A DNA stretch of 64,000 nt. Source: Haliea sp964022665 (lineage in GTDB: Bacteria; Pseudomonadota; Gammaproteobacteria; Pseudomonadales; Halieaceae). Positions 24,147-33,337 of this stretch are shown in pieces. The stretch's first letter is position 1. Each line of letters begins with the position of its first letter. The position numbers and the translations under genes were made by a program. Where the stretch lies: assembly GCA_964022665.1 (NCBI GenBank), contig CAXIDF010000018.1, positions 1 through 64,000 of the forward strand, written 5' to 3'. The notes under the pieces are model-generated. The model was not told the DNA's origin. It saw nothing but the letters and a program-made list of their open reading frames with translations, and did no database searches.

Positions 24147-24274
24147 TCGCGCAGGCTGTCCGCCTCTGTCCAGCCCGTGGCGCATTTGGCCTTTATCGCC
24201 AATTACGGCATCATTGCGCCATTTCCTGCGCCCGGTGGGCAGCGGGGACCCTTTTTACTGCTATTGAGGTTGCA

Positions 24275-26155
24275 ATGATTTTACCGAACTACAAACTCGC
24301 CGTGTTACCCATGGCGCTTGCCACGTTGCTGGTGGCCTGCTCGCGTGATGAAACGCCTGCGCCCACGCCTGCACCGGAAGCTGCCCAGGTTGTCGGCACA
24401 GCTCAGGATACCGTGCCTGAAGCGGCGGCAACAGCGGCGTTTCGCACCTATCTTGAGGAAAACTATGCGGTGGATATGGCACGCCTGCCCTATACCGCCA
24501 GCTATCGTGGCATCAAGACCAACCACGACCAGTGGGATCCGGTAGCCGAGGCCTTCCTCGATGAAACCCTGGCCATCAACAAGGCCCGTTTGCAGCAGCT
24601 GGATGAGTTTGACCGCGTAGCGCTGGCGCCGGCGGAGCAACTCTCCTACGACCTGTACAAACTGGACCTGGAGCGGCGCATCGATGCAGACCGCTTCCGT
24701 CATCACCAGTTTGTGATTGACCAGTACCGAGGCCCCCACACCGAGGCGCCGAGCAGGCTGGTGAACATTCATCGTGTGACTGACCTCGCCGATGCCGAGG
24801 CCTATATCGGTCGCCTGAATAATATTGCCGGCTGGTTCGATGAAGTGATCGCGCAGATGGCCATACGCACCGAGAAGAATCTGCTGCTCGCCGACTGGCA
24901 GTATCCACCCATTATTGAAGCGGCAGGCAACGTGATTCAGGGCGTGCCCTTCACGGAAGACGGCGGCGATTCCACGCTGTGGGCAGACTTCAACAGCAAA
25001 GTTGAGGCGCTGGATATTACACCGGAAGAGCGCGAGCGCCTGCTGGCCGAAGCTCGCGAAGCCCTGCTGGGGTCTGTGCAGCCTGCTTACGAACGCCTGA
25101 TTGAGGCAGTTGAAGCGCAAGCCGCGCTGGCCACCGGTGATGACGGCGTGTGGAAGTTCGCTGACGGTGAAGCCTTCTATGCCGAACGCTTGCGCTGGTT
25201 TACTACCACTGACCTCAGTGCCGAGCAGGTACATGCCATCGGGTTGGAGGAAGTGGACCGTATCCACGACGCCATGCGCGAAGTGATGCAGGAAGTGGAG
25301 TTTGACGGCGACCTGCGCGAGTTCTTCGAGTTCATGCGCAATGACCCGCAGTTCTACTACCCGAACACGGATGCAGGCCGCGCGCAGTATCTGGCCGAGG
25401 CCGAAGCGGCGATCAATGCCATGTCCAAGCGCCTGCCCGAGCAGTTCGGTTTGCTGCCGCAGGCTGAGCTGGTGGTTAAACGGGTGGAGGCGTTCCGCGA
25501 GCGTTCGGCGGGCAAGGCTTTTTATAATGGTCCGCCGGCTGATGGTTCGCGCCCCGGCATTTATTACGCCAACCTGTACGATATGAACAGTATGCCGACC
25601 TATCAGCTGGAGGCTCTGGCCTATCACGAGGGGGTGCCTGGCCACCACATGCAACGGGCCCTGTCAGTGGAGCTGGAAAGCCTGCCGGAATTCCAGCGCT
25701 ATGCCAGCTTCACGGCCTTCACGGAAGGCTGGGCGCTGTACACGGAAGAGCTGGCCAGCGACATGGGTATGTACTCGGATGCCTATGCCGAGTTTGGCCG
25801 TTTGGCCATGGAGCTTTGGCGCGCCTGTCGCCTGGTGGTGGATACCGGCCTGCACAGCAAGGGCTGGACACGTGAAGAGGCGATTGAGTATCTCGTCGAG
25901 AACACGCCGAATTCACGTTACGACTCCACCAAGGCGATTGAGCGCTACATTGCGATGCCGGGGCAGGCCACGGCCTACCTGATTGGCAAGCTGCGTATTA
26001 TGGAACTGCGTGAGGAAGCCCGTACGGCACTGGGTGAGCAGTTTGATGTGCGTGCCTTCCATGACGAGGTGCTCAGGCATGGCCCGGTACCCCTGTCTAT
26101 TCTGGAGCAGAATATAGACCGGCTGGTTGCCGATACCCTGGCGACCAACGGTTGA
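24275..26155 (+). CDS. DUF885 family zinc-metallopeptidase-like lipoprotein
   Basis: 626 residues. Lipobox signal (LLVACS, Cys20), then a Pro/Ala linker and a long all-helical DUF885 domain with the metal motif YHEGVPGHHMQR and the later glutamate-containing AFTEGWALYTEEL. These match the M32/M3-like HEXXXH fold. Likely a periplasmic peptidase; substrate unknown. It is transcribed away from imuB, with the LexA box between them. Followed by a strong terminator. Confidence 0.87.
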   Translation: MILPNYKLAVLPMALATLLVACSRDETPAPTPAPEAAQVVGTAQDTVPEAAATAAFRTYLEENYAVDMARLPYTASYRGIKTNHDQWDPVAEAFLDETLAINKARLQQLDEFDRVALAPAEQLSYDLYKLDLERRIDADRFRHHQFVIDQYRGPHTEAPSRLVNIHRVTDLADAEAYIGRLNNIAGWFDEVIAQMAIRTEKNLLLADWQYPPIIEAAGNVIQGVPFTEDGGDSTLWADFNSKVEALDITPEERERLLAEAREALLGSVQPAYERLIEAVEAQAALATGDDGVWKFADGEAFYAERLRWFTTTDLSAEQVHAIGLEEVDRIHDAMREVMQEVEFDGDLREFFEFMRNDPQFYYPNTDAGRAQYLAEAEAAINAMSKRLPEQFGLLPQAELVVKRVEAFRERSAGKAFYNGPPADGSRPGIYYANLYDMNSMPTYQLEALAYHEGVPGHHMQRALSVELESLPEFQRYASFTAFTEGWALYTEELASDMGMYSDAYAEFGRLAMELWRACRLVVDTGLHSKGWTREEAIEYLVENTPNSRYDSTKAIERYIAMPGQATAYLIGKLRIMELREEARTALGEQFDVRAFHDEVLRHGPVPLSILEQNIDRLVADTLATNG

Positions 26156-26170
26156 TTCCAGGTCGATAAT

Positions 26171-26198
26171 GCCGGCGTCTTTCAGACGCCGGCGTTTT
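26171..26198 (+). terminator. rho-independent terminator of the DUF885 gene
   Basis: Perfect 9-bp stem GCCGGCGTC / GACGCCGGC around a TTTCA loop, followed by GTTTT. It begins 15 bases after the stop codon and covers the stop codon of the convergent DUF2788 gene, so the same sequence is partly coding on the other strand. Confidence 0.85.
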
Positions 26199-26388
26199 CC
26201 AGCAGCCAGGTGATGATGACCTTGATCAGGAAGCCGAAAATTCCCATCGCCAGGCCCACATAGAGCATGATGGTGCCGAATTTGCCGGCATTACTGCGCT
26301 TTGCCAGGTCCCAGACGATAAAAATCATGAACGTGATCAACGCGCCCACGCCCAGGGTGACACCGTAGTCGCTCAACCATTGGTCCAC
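26182..26388 (-). CDS. DUF2788 family small membrane protein
   Basis: 68 residues (GTG start at 26388) with two membrane segments: LGVGALITFMIFIVWDLAK and TIMLYVGLAMGIFGFLIK, and the family's KRSNAGKFGT loop. Function unknown. Convergent with DUF885; its last codons lie in the terminator hairpin. Confidence 0.85.
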   Translation of the reverse strand: MDQWLSDYGVTLGVGALITFMIFIVWDLAKRSNAGKFGTIMLYVGLAMGIFGFLIKVIITWLLENAGV

Positions 26389-26435
26389 AGCACGCTACTC
26401 GCTATGCGTTACGTAAAAGCGGGCGCGATGTGTGT

Positions 26436-26873
26436 TCAAGCGGCAGTGTCGACGCTGGCGTGCAAATGCATGTTGCTGTTCAGTGAGTTGCTGACCAGGC
26501 AGTTCGCCTCCGCTTTTTCCAGCAATTGCTTCGCTCGCTCGGTATCGGTGCCTGCGGGCACGCTGAGCTTTGCCGTTACGGTAATGTCGGTAAAGCGTGT
26601 GACGCGGTCAATACGATCCAGCGTACCCTCGGCGCTGCACTGCAGCTCCACCCAGTCCAGCTTGGAGGCGCGGGCAATGGCGCGAAAGGTGAAGATGAAG
26701 CAGTCGGTCACGGCACCTACCAGCAGGGCTTCGGGTGACCAGTTGCCGCCCGGCCCACCAAACTCTTTGGGAGGTGCCGTTTCCAGCGCCGGAATATCTT
26801 CGCCGGACAGTGATACGGTGCCTTCAGCCGTCGCGGTGGCGGCAACCTGATAGTGGTGAGGGAATTCCTGCAT
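26436..26873 (-). CDS. OsmC-family peroxide reductase-like protein
   Basis: 145 residues with the two OsmC reactive cysteines (AVTDCFIF and EANCLVSNSL) and the Ohr/OsmC fold segments (GGNWSPEALLVG). ATG at 26873 is preferred to a longer frame upstream. Reduces organic hydroperoxides in the cytoplasm using lipoylated or thiol partners. Located just downstream of imuA on the same strand. Confidence 0.9.
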   Translation of the reverse strand: MQEFPHHYQVAATATAEGTVSLSGEDIPALETAPPKEFGGPGGNWSPEALLVGAVTDCFIFTFRAIARASKLDWVELQCSAEGTLDRIDRVTRFTDITVTAKLSVPAGTDTERAKQLLEKAEANCLVSNSLNSNMHLHASVDTAA

Positions 26874-26976
26874 GTGTGTTCTCCGTGGCAAGGCCGGCAC
26901 GAATGATACCGGTATAGTGGCTCATGCACAGTGCCCTATGCTAGCGGCCAGCCTGCCGGGAAACAATTGACCTGAC

Positions 26977-27705
26977 TCAACCGGCGCTCATTGCGCTGCT
27001 GCTGGCCACGGTGGCTGGCCAGACAGGCAGTTCCCACAACTGCGGCTGGTGGGGCAGCTCATCGCTGGGGGACAGGTTGACATCCACCTGCTGCTGACCA
27101 CCGCGCTGTTTCAGAATATGAACCTTGCGGTATTCCCGCATTTGCAGGCGCAGGCCGACCGGTGAGCTCTCTGCGGCGGCCTGCTGTGAACGGAACAATA
27201 CGCACAGGCTGTCGCTGTCGGCCGCCGCCAGCTGCAGTTTGCGCAGTTCGCTGTAGCGATACTGGCCGTTTCCCAGCCAGCTGAAAACGGCGCTGCAGGT
27301 GCTGCTGCGCAAGGCCTGCTCAATGCTCCAGAGCAGGTCTTCGCGGCTGCGGGGGTGCACCAGTAATACCTGCTGTGTATCGATGCCCCGGGCAGCCAGC
27401 AGCGGTGCATAAGGCGTCCAGGGCGGTGCAATAAAGGCCTGCCAGCGCCCTTGCGCGCTGAGCCGTTCCATGGCGGGAAGAAACAGGCCCATGGCGCCCA
27501 TGCCGGAACTGTCGCTGAGCACTTCAACGGCAGTGGCGTCTGGCCAGCCACCTTGCTGCAGCGCGTCATCCAGCGCCCGGTACCCGCTTTTCAGGCCACC
27601 GCCGTGGGCGTCGCTGTTGGCCGGCAGTGGCAGCCCGCCAAAGTGGCGGTTGCGCCCGCGCCAGGTGTCGCGGCGAAGAATAACCTGTTCCAGAGCTTCG
27701 TTCAT
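26977..27705 (-). CDS. imuA: SOS-regulated translesion-synthesis protein ImuA (RecA/SulA-like)
   Basis: 242 residues of the SulA/ImuA superfamily: LKSGYRALDDALQQGGWPDATAVEVLS and GRWQAFIAPPWTPYAPLLAARGI, with a RecA-like strand order but no intact Walker A. ImuA works with ImuB and DnaE2 in damage-induced mutagenesis. Strong GGAGG ribosome site. It is separated from imuB by three other genes and has its own LexA box 28 bases upstream of the start. Confidence 0.88.
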   Translation of the reverse strand: MNEALEQVILRRDTWRGRNRHFGGLPLPANSDAHGGGLKSGYRALDDALQQGGWPDATAVEVLSDSSGMGAMGLFLPAMERLSAQGRWQAFIAPPWTPYAPLLAARGIDTQQVLLVHPRSREDLLWSIEQALRSSTCSAVFSWLGNGQYRYSELRKLQLAAADSDSLCVLFRSQQAAAESSPVGLRLQMREYRKVHILKQRGGQQQVDVNLSPSDELPHQPQLWELPVWPATVASSSAMSAG

Positions 27706-27732
27706 GATGGCTTGCCTCCGACGATTTCCAAA

Positions 27733-27748
27733 CTGTATGGATATACAG
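27733..27748 (-). promoter_or_regulatory. LexA (SOS) box of imuA
   Basis: CTGTATGGATATACAG matches CTGT-N8-ACAG. On the minus strand a TTGCTT -35-like hexamer lies about 17 bases upstream of TACTGT, which could be the -10, so the operator overlaps the likely promoter. The imuA ATG is 28 bases beyond it. Confidence 0.88.
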
Positions 27749-27902
27749 TAGTTGGCTGTCGGAGGGAAAGCAAGCGAATCTGTTGCCCTGCTGCAGAGTG
27801 CCCAGTAAACCTGCCTGCCTGGGCGACAGGTTGCTGCGATGTGCTATTGCCGACGCCAGATAGACGGCGCCAGGCCAAACCCGCGGCGGACATCGAGGCG
27901 CG

Positions 27903-29492
27903 TTATGGCGAGGTGTCTGGCGCTACAGGTGAAGTGCCCTTTGGCTGAGCTTCTTCCAGCACATTGACGGTGCGGTCGGCGAGGCCGATGCCCGCCTGGA
28001 ACATGGTCAGGTAGGTATGGGTCGCGCCGGCTTCGGTAATGCGCTCAACATGATCCTCGTGCAGGGCGTGGGAAATGATGGGGCCGGTAAAGCCCTTGGC
28101 GCGCAAACTGCGTGCCGCCATCACTTTCGAGCCGATGTCATCCATGGCCAGCACCGCCGCCTTGATCCGGCCGATATCAACTCCGCGCCAGAAGTTGCTG
28201 TCTTCGGCATCGGCGAACACCACATTGCGGCCGGCCTCGGCATGCGCTCGCGCCTTGTAGGTGTCACCGTCCAGCCCGGCTGGCTGCAGCCCCTGCTTGC
28301 GGAGCTGGTCGTAAGCGGCGGTGCCGGTACGGCCCATGCCGAAAATCAACACATTGGCATCCCCCAGGCTGGTGGGCTGCTCGTCGGGGTGCATGGTGAT
28401 GCGTTCGAAACGCTGCAGGCGCGGCTCCAGGCGCGCATACAGGCGGTGCGCCATGCGGTTCAGCGGCGCGGCAATCACGAAGGACACCGACACGGCAATG
28501 GCCAGCGGCACGATCCATTCAGGCAGCAGTATGCCCGCGACAATCAGGCCAAATTCACTGTAGGCGGTGAGGCTGATTGCGGCGAGGAACGAGGTGCGCG
28601 CACGCAGGCGGAACGCGGTGAGCAGCAGGAAGAACAGAAGCCCCTTGAGCGGCAGCAATACGCCAACCCCCAGTGCAAACAGCAGTGCATCGAAGTCGGG
28701 CAGGCCGGACATGCCGATTTGCAGGAAGAAACCCACCAGGAACACTTCCCGCAAGCCCCAGAGTGATTCGGCGAGTTCCTGCGCGCGGCGATGGTTGGAG
28801 AGCAGTATACCCATGACCAGGGCGCCAATTTCGGAACTGAGCCCCATGGCCGTGAAGCCCATGCCGCCGATCACCAGCGCGAGCAGCATCCCCATGAGCA
28901 CCAGCAGCTCATCGTGCCCGGCAAAATCCAGCAGCCAATAAAGGAAGGGGCGCACGAATGGCAGCAGGAGGACCGCCAGTGCCCAGATATTCGGGCTCTG
29001 GCCACTGAACACTGCGAGCACCACGAGTGCGATGATGTCCTGCACGATGAGAATGCCGATGGCCGTACGGCCGTGGAATACGGCCAGCTCCCGCCGCGAT
29101 TCCAGCAGTTTTGCCGCCAGGACCGTGGAGGAAAAGGCCAGCGCGATCGCCAGTAGCAGCGCGGTCTGCCAGTCAATGCCGAGCAGGTAGTGCAGGCCCG
29201 GCGCGAACACCGCCACGCTGATACTGAAATGCAGCAGCGCCCCGCCCAGGACCTGTGGCTGGGCAATCTGGCGCAGTTTGAGCTTCAGGCCCACGGTGAA
29301 CAGCAGAATCAGCACGCCCAGGTGGGCGACGTGATTGAGAATTTCGCCGCTCTTCACGGGCATGCCCAGGCTGGGCCCCAGCAGGTTGATGGCAAAGCCC
29401 GCCGCGAGGAAGCCCACCAGCGGCGGCAGCCCTACCTGGCGCACTGCCAGGCCAAAAAAGAAGGCAAAGGAAATACAGACGACTTCGAACAC
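27903..29492 (-). CDS. monovalent cation/proton antiporter with TrkA-N domain (KefB/YbaL-like)
   Basis: 529 residues (GTG start). About 12 membrane segments (residues 1-370) of the CPA2 family, then an RCK-type NAD(H)-binding domain (395-500, GMGRTGTAAYDQL). No C-terminal TrkA-C domain is seen. Probably exports K+ in exchange for H+, as KefB and YbaL do in stress or detoxification. Confidence 0.88.
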   Translation of the reverse strand: MFEVVCISFAFFFGLAVRQVGLPPLVGFLAAGFAINLLGPSLGMPVKSGEILNHVAHLGVLILLFTVGLKLKLRQIAQPQVLGGALLHFSISVAVFAPGLHYLLGIDWQTALLLAIALAFSSTVLAAKLLESRRELAVFHGRTAIGILIVQDIIALVVLAVFSGQSPNIWALAVLLLPFVRPFLYWLLDFAGHDELLVLMGMLLALVIGGMGFTAMGLSSEIGALVMGILLSNHRRAQELAESLWGLREVFLVGFFLQIGMSGLPDFDALLFALGVGVLLPLKGLLFFLLLTAFRLRARTSFLAAISLTAYSEFGLIVAGILLPEWIVPLAIAVSVSFVIAAPLNRMAHRLYARLEPRLQRFERITMHPDEQPTSLGDANVLIFGMGRTGTAAYDQLRKQGLQPAGLDGDTYKARAHAEAGRNVVFADAEDSNFWRGVDIGRIKAAVLAMDDIGSKVMAARSLRAKGFTGPIISHALHEDHVERITEAGATHTYLTMFQAGIGLADRTVNVLEEAQPKGTSPVAPDTSP

Positions 29493-29536
29493 GTAGCGGC
29501 TCCGCCAGCGCTTATTCCGATTGTTTGGCGTCGATA

Positions 29537-31687
29537 CTACCGCACTTTCAGCAGGCCGTGTTCTTCCAGCTCCAGCATCAGCAGCTGCTGGACGATGAAA
29601 TCACGGCTGCTGTCGGGATGCATGAGGTGGATGCGCTCCAGCCACGGGCGCGCAGCTTCTTTGTCGCCGCGGTGCAGCAGCGCACGCAGGATTTCGCGCA
29701 GGAAGCTCGCCGGCTCGTCACTGAGTGCCTTGATGCGGCGCAGGCTGGCGCTCAGGGTGAGTTCCTCGGGCGTCAGGTCGGTGCCAAAGGGGTAAGCGGG
29801 CAGGCGGCCATCGGCGATATGCGAGCTGAGTGCCTTGGCAACGCGATAGGGCGTGTTGTTGCGTGCCGCGGCGGGGATTTCGTAATCGGCGGGCAGTTTG
29901 CCGTGCTCGATTGCCCAGTCCGCCAGTTCCTGCTGGAAGCGACTGTCGGCAATGGCGATCAGGCGCCGTATCACCTCGGCATCAGTCTGGCCGCGCAGGT
30001 CGGCGATACCGTACTCGGTGACGATGATGTCGCGCAGGTGGCGCGGTATGGTGGTGTGGCCATAGTGCGTCACAACGTTTGAGCGCAATGCCTTGCCCTT
30101 GCCGCGGGTGCTGCGAATACAGAGCACCGAGCGCGCGCCGGGCAGGTCGTGTGCCATGGCCACGAAGTTGTATTGTCCACCCACGCCACTGATCACGGTG
30201 CCGTCTTCCAGGGCGTCAGACGTTACCGCCCCGCTCAGGCTGACCATCATCCCGGTGTTGATAAAGCGCGCGTGCTGCCTCTGGGCACAGTACAGCGGGT
30301 AGTCGAGCAGCAGCTGGTTGGTGCGCAGCACGCTGGTCATGCAGATGCGCTCCTGCCCGTCGTCGTCCAGGTCGCGCAGTTTCTGGTAGAAATCGCGCGG
30401 CCCGAGGAAGAAGCCGCCGTGCAGCACGCGGCCGTGGCGCAATAGCCGGCCCTCGCAGGCCTGCAGCAGTGCAGCCCGGGTGTCAGGATCATCCGTGTTG
30501 TTAGTCAGGGTGACGCCATGCAGCGACAACGCGCCGTCGATCAGGCACAGGGTGTCCGGCAGAATGCCCCAGTACTGCAGGGCTGCCAGGCTGTCGGCGT
30601 TGAGTTGAGCCGGCAGCAGCGCACACTGGCGCGCGTAATCCAGCAAGCGCTCGTCCACTGCCTCGGTGATCAGCCCGTCATTCAGCCCCCGTTGCAGGGC
30701 CAGCAGATCGTAGACCCGGCGCTTCACCACACCGGCTTCCATCAGGTGCAGCATGCCGTTGACGAACATTTCAGTGGAAACATACAGCCCCTGTTCGAAA
30801 GGGCCTTCGTCGGTCGCGCAGCCGCTGTCGATGCGGGTTAGCCTGTCGACTGCGTCGCGCCACGCCGCCGGTTGCTGGTGGCGCAGGATCAAAGCGTGAG
30901 CCACGGCGTCACCCAGAGAACCAATGCCGATTTGCAGCGTGCCGCCGTCTACCACCAGGCTGCTGGCATGCAGAGCCGTGGCGTAGTCTGCGGTGGGCAC
31001 CGACGCATTGGGTACCGCAAACAGGGTGCACTGGTACGCCGGGTTGTCTACCAGGCCATCGAACAGCGTGGCCGGGACTTCCGCGTCATTGCGCATGAAG
31101 GGCAGATCGTCATGGACTTGCGCGAAGCAGAGGAAATCTTCCCCCGGTTCGGCGCGTTTGGTGTGAATGACATCCAGGGCAACGTCCGGGTTGCAGGACA
31201 GGCTCAGCGCAAGCCCGTCGGCGGTTTCCCGGGCAGCCACCAGCTGCAGCAGCACGTTCACCCCCGCGGCCATCATGTCGCGTGCAATATGTGTGTAGTT
31301 GCTGGAAATGTACTGTTGCTGTGCAGCGGGAATACCCTTCATCGAGCCCGCTTTGAAGTACAGCTCGCTCACCTGGATGTTGTCGGGCAGATTGCCGCTG
31401 CGCTGGGCCTCCATATAAGCCAGGGGTTCGTAATTGCCAAAAATGCGCTCCACGATCGGTCCGGCCAGCTCGGCCTCGAGGTGGCTGGCAGGCTTGGGGA
31501 CCTCCAGCGACAGCGCCGTGTAGATGTGCAGGTCGATCTCCGGGTCCTGCTCGGCGCGGCGAAAGAAGGCATTCATCAACTGCACCGGTTTGCCCAGGCC
31601 CAGCGGGGCACCGAGTCGAAGTGTTTTCCCGAGCCTGGCGATGGTGTAATCGACACAGGCCTCAGCCGTTGCAAACCGTTCTGTCAT
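29537..31687 (-). CDS. acetyl-CoA hydrolase/transferase family protein
   Basis: 716 residues, longer than the usual ~500. N-terminal half matches the class I CoA-transferase hydrolase domain (HASSLVVDGGTLQIGIGSLGDAV); the C-terminal acetyl-CoA hydrolase/transferase domain includes GVGGQYNFVAMAHDLPGARSV and a possible catalytic glutamate in VVTEYGIADLRG. CoA donor and acceptor unknown. It sits between the antiporter and holA with an intergenic gap of 127 bases before holA. Confidence 0.82.
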   Translation of the reverse strand: MTERFATAEACVDYTIARLGKTLRLGAPLGLGKPVQLMNAFFRRAEQDPEIDLHIYTALSLEVPKPASHLEAELAGPIVERIFGNYEPLAYMEAQRSGNLPDNIQVSELYFKAGSMKGIPAAQQQYISSNYTHIARDMMAAGVNVLLQLVAARETADGLALSLSCNPDVALDVIHTKRAEPGEDFLCFAQVHDDLPFMRNDAEVPATLFDGLVDNPAYQCTLFAVPNASVPTADYATALHASSLVVDGGTLQIGIGSLGDAVAHALILRHQQPAAWRDAVDRLTRIDSGCATDEGPFEQGLYVSTEMFVNGMLHLMEAGVVKRRVYDLLALQRGLNDGLITEAVDERLLDYARQCALLPAQLNADSLAALQYWGILPDTLCLIDGALSLHGVTLTNNTDDPDTRAALLQACEGRLLRHGRVLHGGFFLGPRDFYQKLRDLDDDGQERICMTSVLRTNQLLLDYPLYCAQRQHARFINTGMMVSLSGAVTSDALEDGTVISGVGGQYNFVAMAHDLPGARSVLCIRSTRGKGKALRSNVVTHYGHTTIPRHLRDIIVTEYGIADLRGQTDAEVIRRLIAIADSRFQQELADWAIEHGKLPADYEIPAAARNNTPYRVAKALSSHIADGRLPAYPFGTDLTPEELTLSASLRRIKALSDEPASFLREILRALLHRGDKEAARPWLERIHLMHPDSSRDFIVQQLLMLELEEHGLLKVR

Positions 31688-31814
31688 GGCAATCTCGCTG
31701 CACGTAATTATTGTGTTGGGTGAACAAGGTTATCAAAGCACAGGTGGTGTCTGTGCATATTGATCTGGCGCAAGGCCGATGGCGGTGCACGCCAGCCGGC
31801 CGTGCGCGGAAAAT

Positions 31815-32819
31815 TCAGCGGGCGAGCGCCAGCAGGAGGCGATCAAGCCGGTCCCAGGGGTCGCCATCGGCAAAGCCCTTGATACTGCCATCAATGGTCA
31901 GCGCGTCCTGCAACATCGCGCCCAGTGCGCGGCTGGGGTGGCGTTGCAGGGCCGCTGTCACGGCGGCTTCGCGGCTCTTCCACACCCGGTGGCTGTTGAA
32001 TACGGCGGAGCGCGGCTGGCCTACCTCAAGCTCCAGCTGCAGGGCGTACAGGGCGCGTACTTCACGCGTGACGGCCCACAGCAAGGGCACCGCATCCGTG
32101 CCTTCACCGCGCAGGCCGTGCACCATGCGCAGGGTCGCCTCCGCGTTGCCCGCCAGTGCGGTGTCTACCATGGTGAACAGGTTGTAGCGCGCGTTGTCCA
32201 GCACGGCAGTGGTGACGGTGGCGAGCGTGACCTGTTTGCCGTCGGCAAGCAATTTCAGCTTCTCGACTTCCTGCACCGCCGCATACAGGTTGCCTTCCAG
32301 ACGCTCGGCAAGCAGCTCCAGTGCGTCGTCATCGATATCCAGCCCTGCCTGTCCCAGGCGTTGGCGCAGCCAGCGGGGCATTTCGCGGGCCCCGACGGGC
32401 CAGACCTGCACAACTGCACCGGATTTCTCCAGTGCCTTGTACCACTTGCTGTTCTGGGACTGTCGATCAATTTTGCCGCTGATGACCAGCAGGACATCAT
32501 CGCCGCTGGCCTGCTCCAGATAGGCACAGAGCGCCTTGCTGCCCTCGGCACCGGGCTTGCCGTCCGGTAACCGCAGTTCGATGACCTTGCGCTCACCGAA
32601 CAGCGACATTTCGGCGGCGCTGTGCAGCAGGGATTCCCAGCTGAAGTCTTTGGGGCCGGTATCCAGCACTTCACGTTCGCTGCACCCGGCGGCACGCGCC
32701 GCGCTGCGTACCAGATCGGCACACTCCTGCACCAGCAGTGGCTCGTCACCGCTCAACAGGTAAACGGACAGGCACTGGCCCTGCAGGTGTTTGGCGAGTT
32801 GCTCGGCCTTGAGCTGCAT
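31815..32819 (-). CDS. holA: DNA polymerase III subunit delta
   Basis: 334 residues. N-terminal AAA+-like clamp-loader domain begins MQLKAEQLAKHLQGQC and includes VYLLSGDEPLLVQE. Opens the sliding clamp as part of the clamp loader. ATG overlaps the TAA of lptE (TAATG), as in the conserved leuS-lptE-holA operon. Confidence 0.94.
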   Translation of the reverse strand: MQLKAEQLAKHLQGQCLSVYLLSGDEPLLVQECADLVRSAARAAGCSEREVLDTGPKDFSWESLLHSAAEMSLFGERKVIELRLPDGKPGAEGSKALCAYLEQASGDDVLLVISGKIDRQSQNSKWYKALEKSGAVVQVWPVGAREMPRWLRQRLGQAGLDIDDDALELLAERLEGNLYAAVQEVEKLKLLADGKQVTLATVTTAVLDNARYNLFTMVDTALAGNAEATLRMVHGLRGEGTDAVPLLWAVTREVRALYALQLELEVGQPRSAVFNSHRVWKSREAAVTAALQRHPSRALGAMLQDALTIDGSIKGFADGDPWDRLDRLLLALAR

Positions 32820-33337
32820 TACTGGGCTGCGGCGTGGAATCCGATCCGGCGCAGAATCTGTTGCGCGAGTTCGCCGCGCATCTCTCCCTGCAGGATGCGA
32901 ATTTCTTCCGCTTTGCCCACCACGTTACTGGGGTCGTTCTCCATCTGCTTGGTGACTATGGCTTGCGATGGCTCCATGGCGATGCTGCCGTCCGGCGCAC
33001 GTACCGTGAACCGGGTTTGCATGGTTAACTCGAATTCCGCCGCCCGCGCCTCGCTGGTAAGAGAGAGGTTCCGCTGGCTGAAGCGCTCGGGCTCCAGCTG
33101 CAGAATATAGGCAGCCTGCGGACGGTCAACCCACTCGATGCCGTTGGCCGAGAAGCGTGAACGCAATTCGCGGGTAAACTCGCTGTTCGGGCTGCCGGTT
33201 TCCAGGTGCAGCTGGCGCCATTCCGCGGGCAGGCCGGTGGAACTGGCGGCGCCGCGCAGCTGAAAGCCGCAGGCGCTTACCGTCAGGGCCAGTAACAGGG
33301 TCAGGGTTGTGCGCAACATGGGTGACGTCCAGGCCAT
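32819..33337 (-). CDS. lptE: LPS-assembly lipoprotein LptE
   Basis: 172 residues, signal peptide and lipobox (VSAC, Cys23 with the 33337 start), then GFQLRG typical of LptE. Pairs with LptD to place lipopolysaccharide in the outer membrane. Start: ATG 33337 forms TGATG with the leuS stop, which supports coupling; ATG 33319 would give a shorter signal peptide and is a fair alternative. Essential. Confidence 0.92.
   Translation of the reverse strand: MAWTSPMLRTTLTLLLALTVSACGFQLRGAASSTGLPAEWRQLHLETGSPNSEFTRELRSRFSANGIEWVDRPQAAYILQLEPERFSQRNLSLTSEARAAEFELTMQTRFTVRAPDGSIAMEPSQAIVTKQMENDPSNVVGKAEEIRILQGEMRGELAQQILRRIGFHAAAQ

Noticed and set aside
24305..25654. Long antisense frame (449 codons) opposite the DUF885 gene
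   Set aside because: It mirrors a convincing peptidase with signal and metal motifs; high GC produces long antisense frames here.
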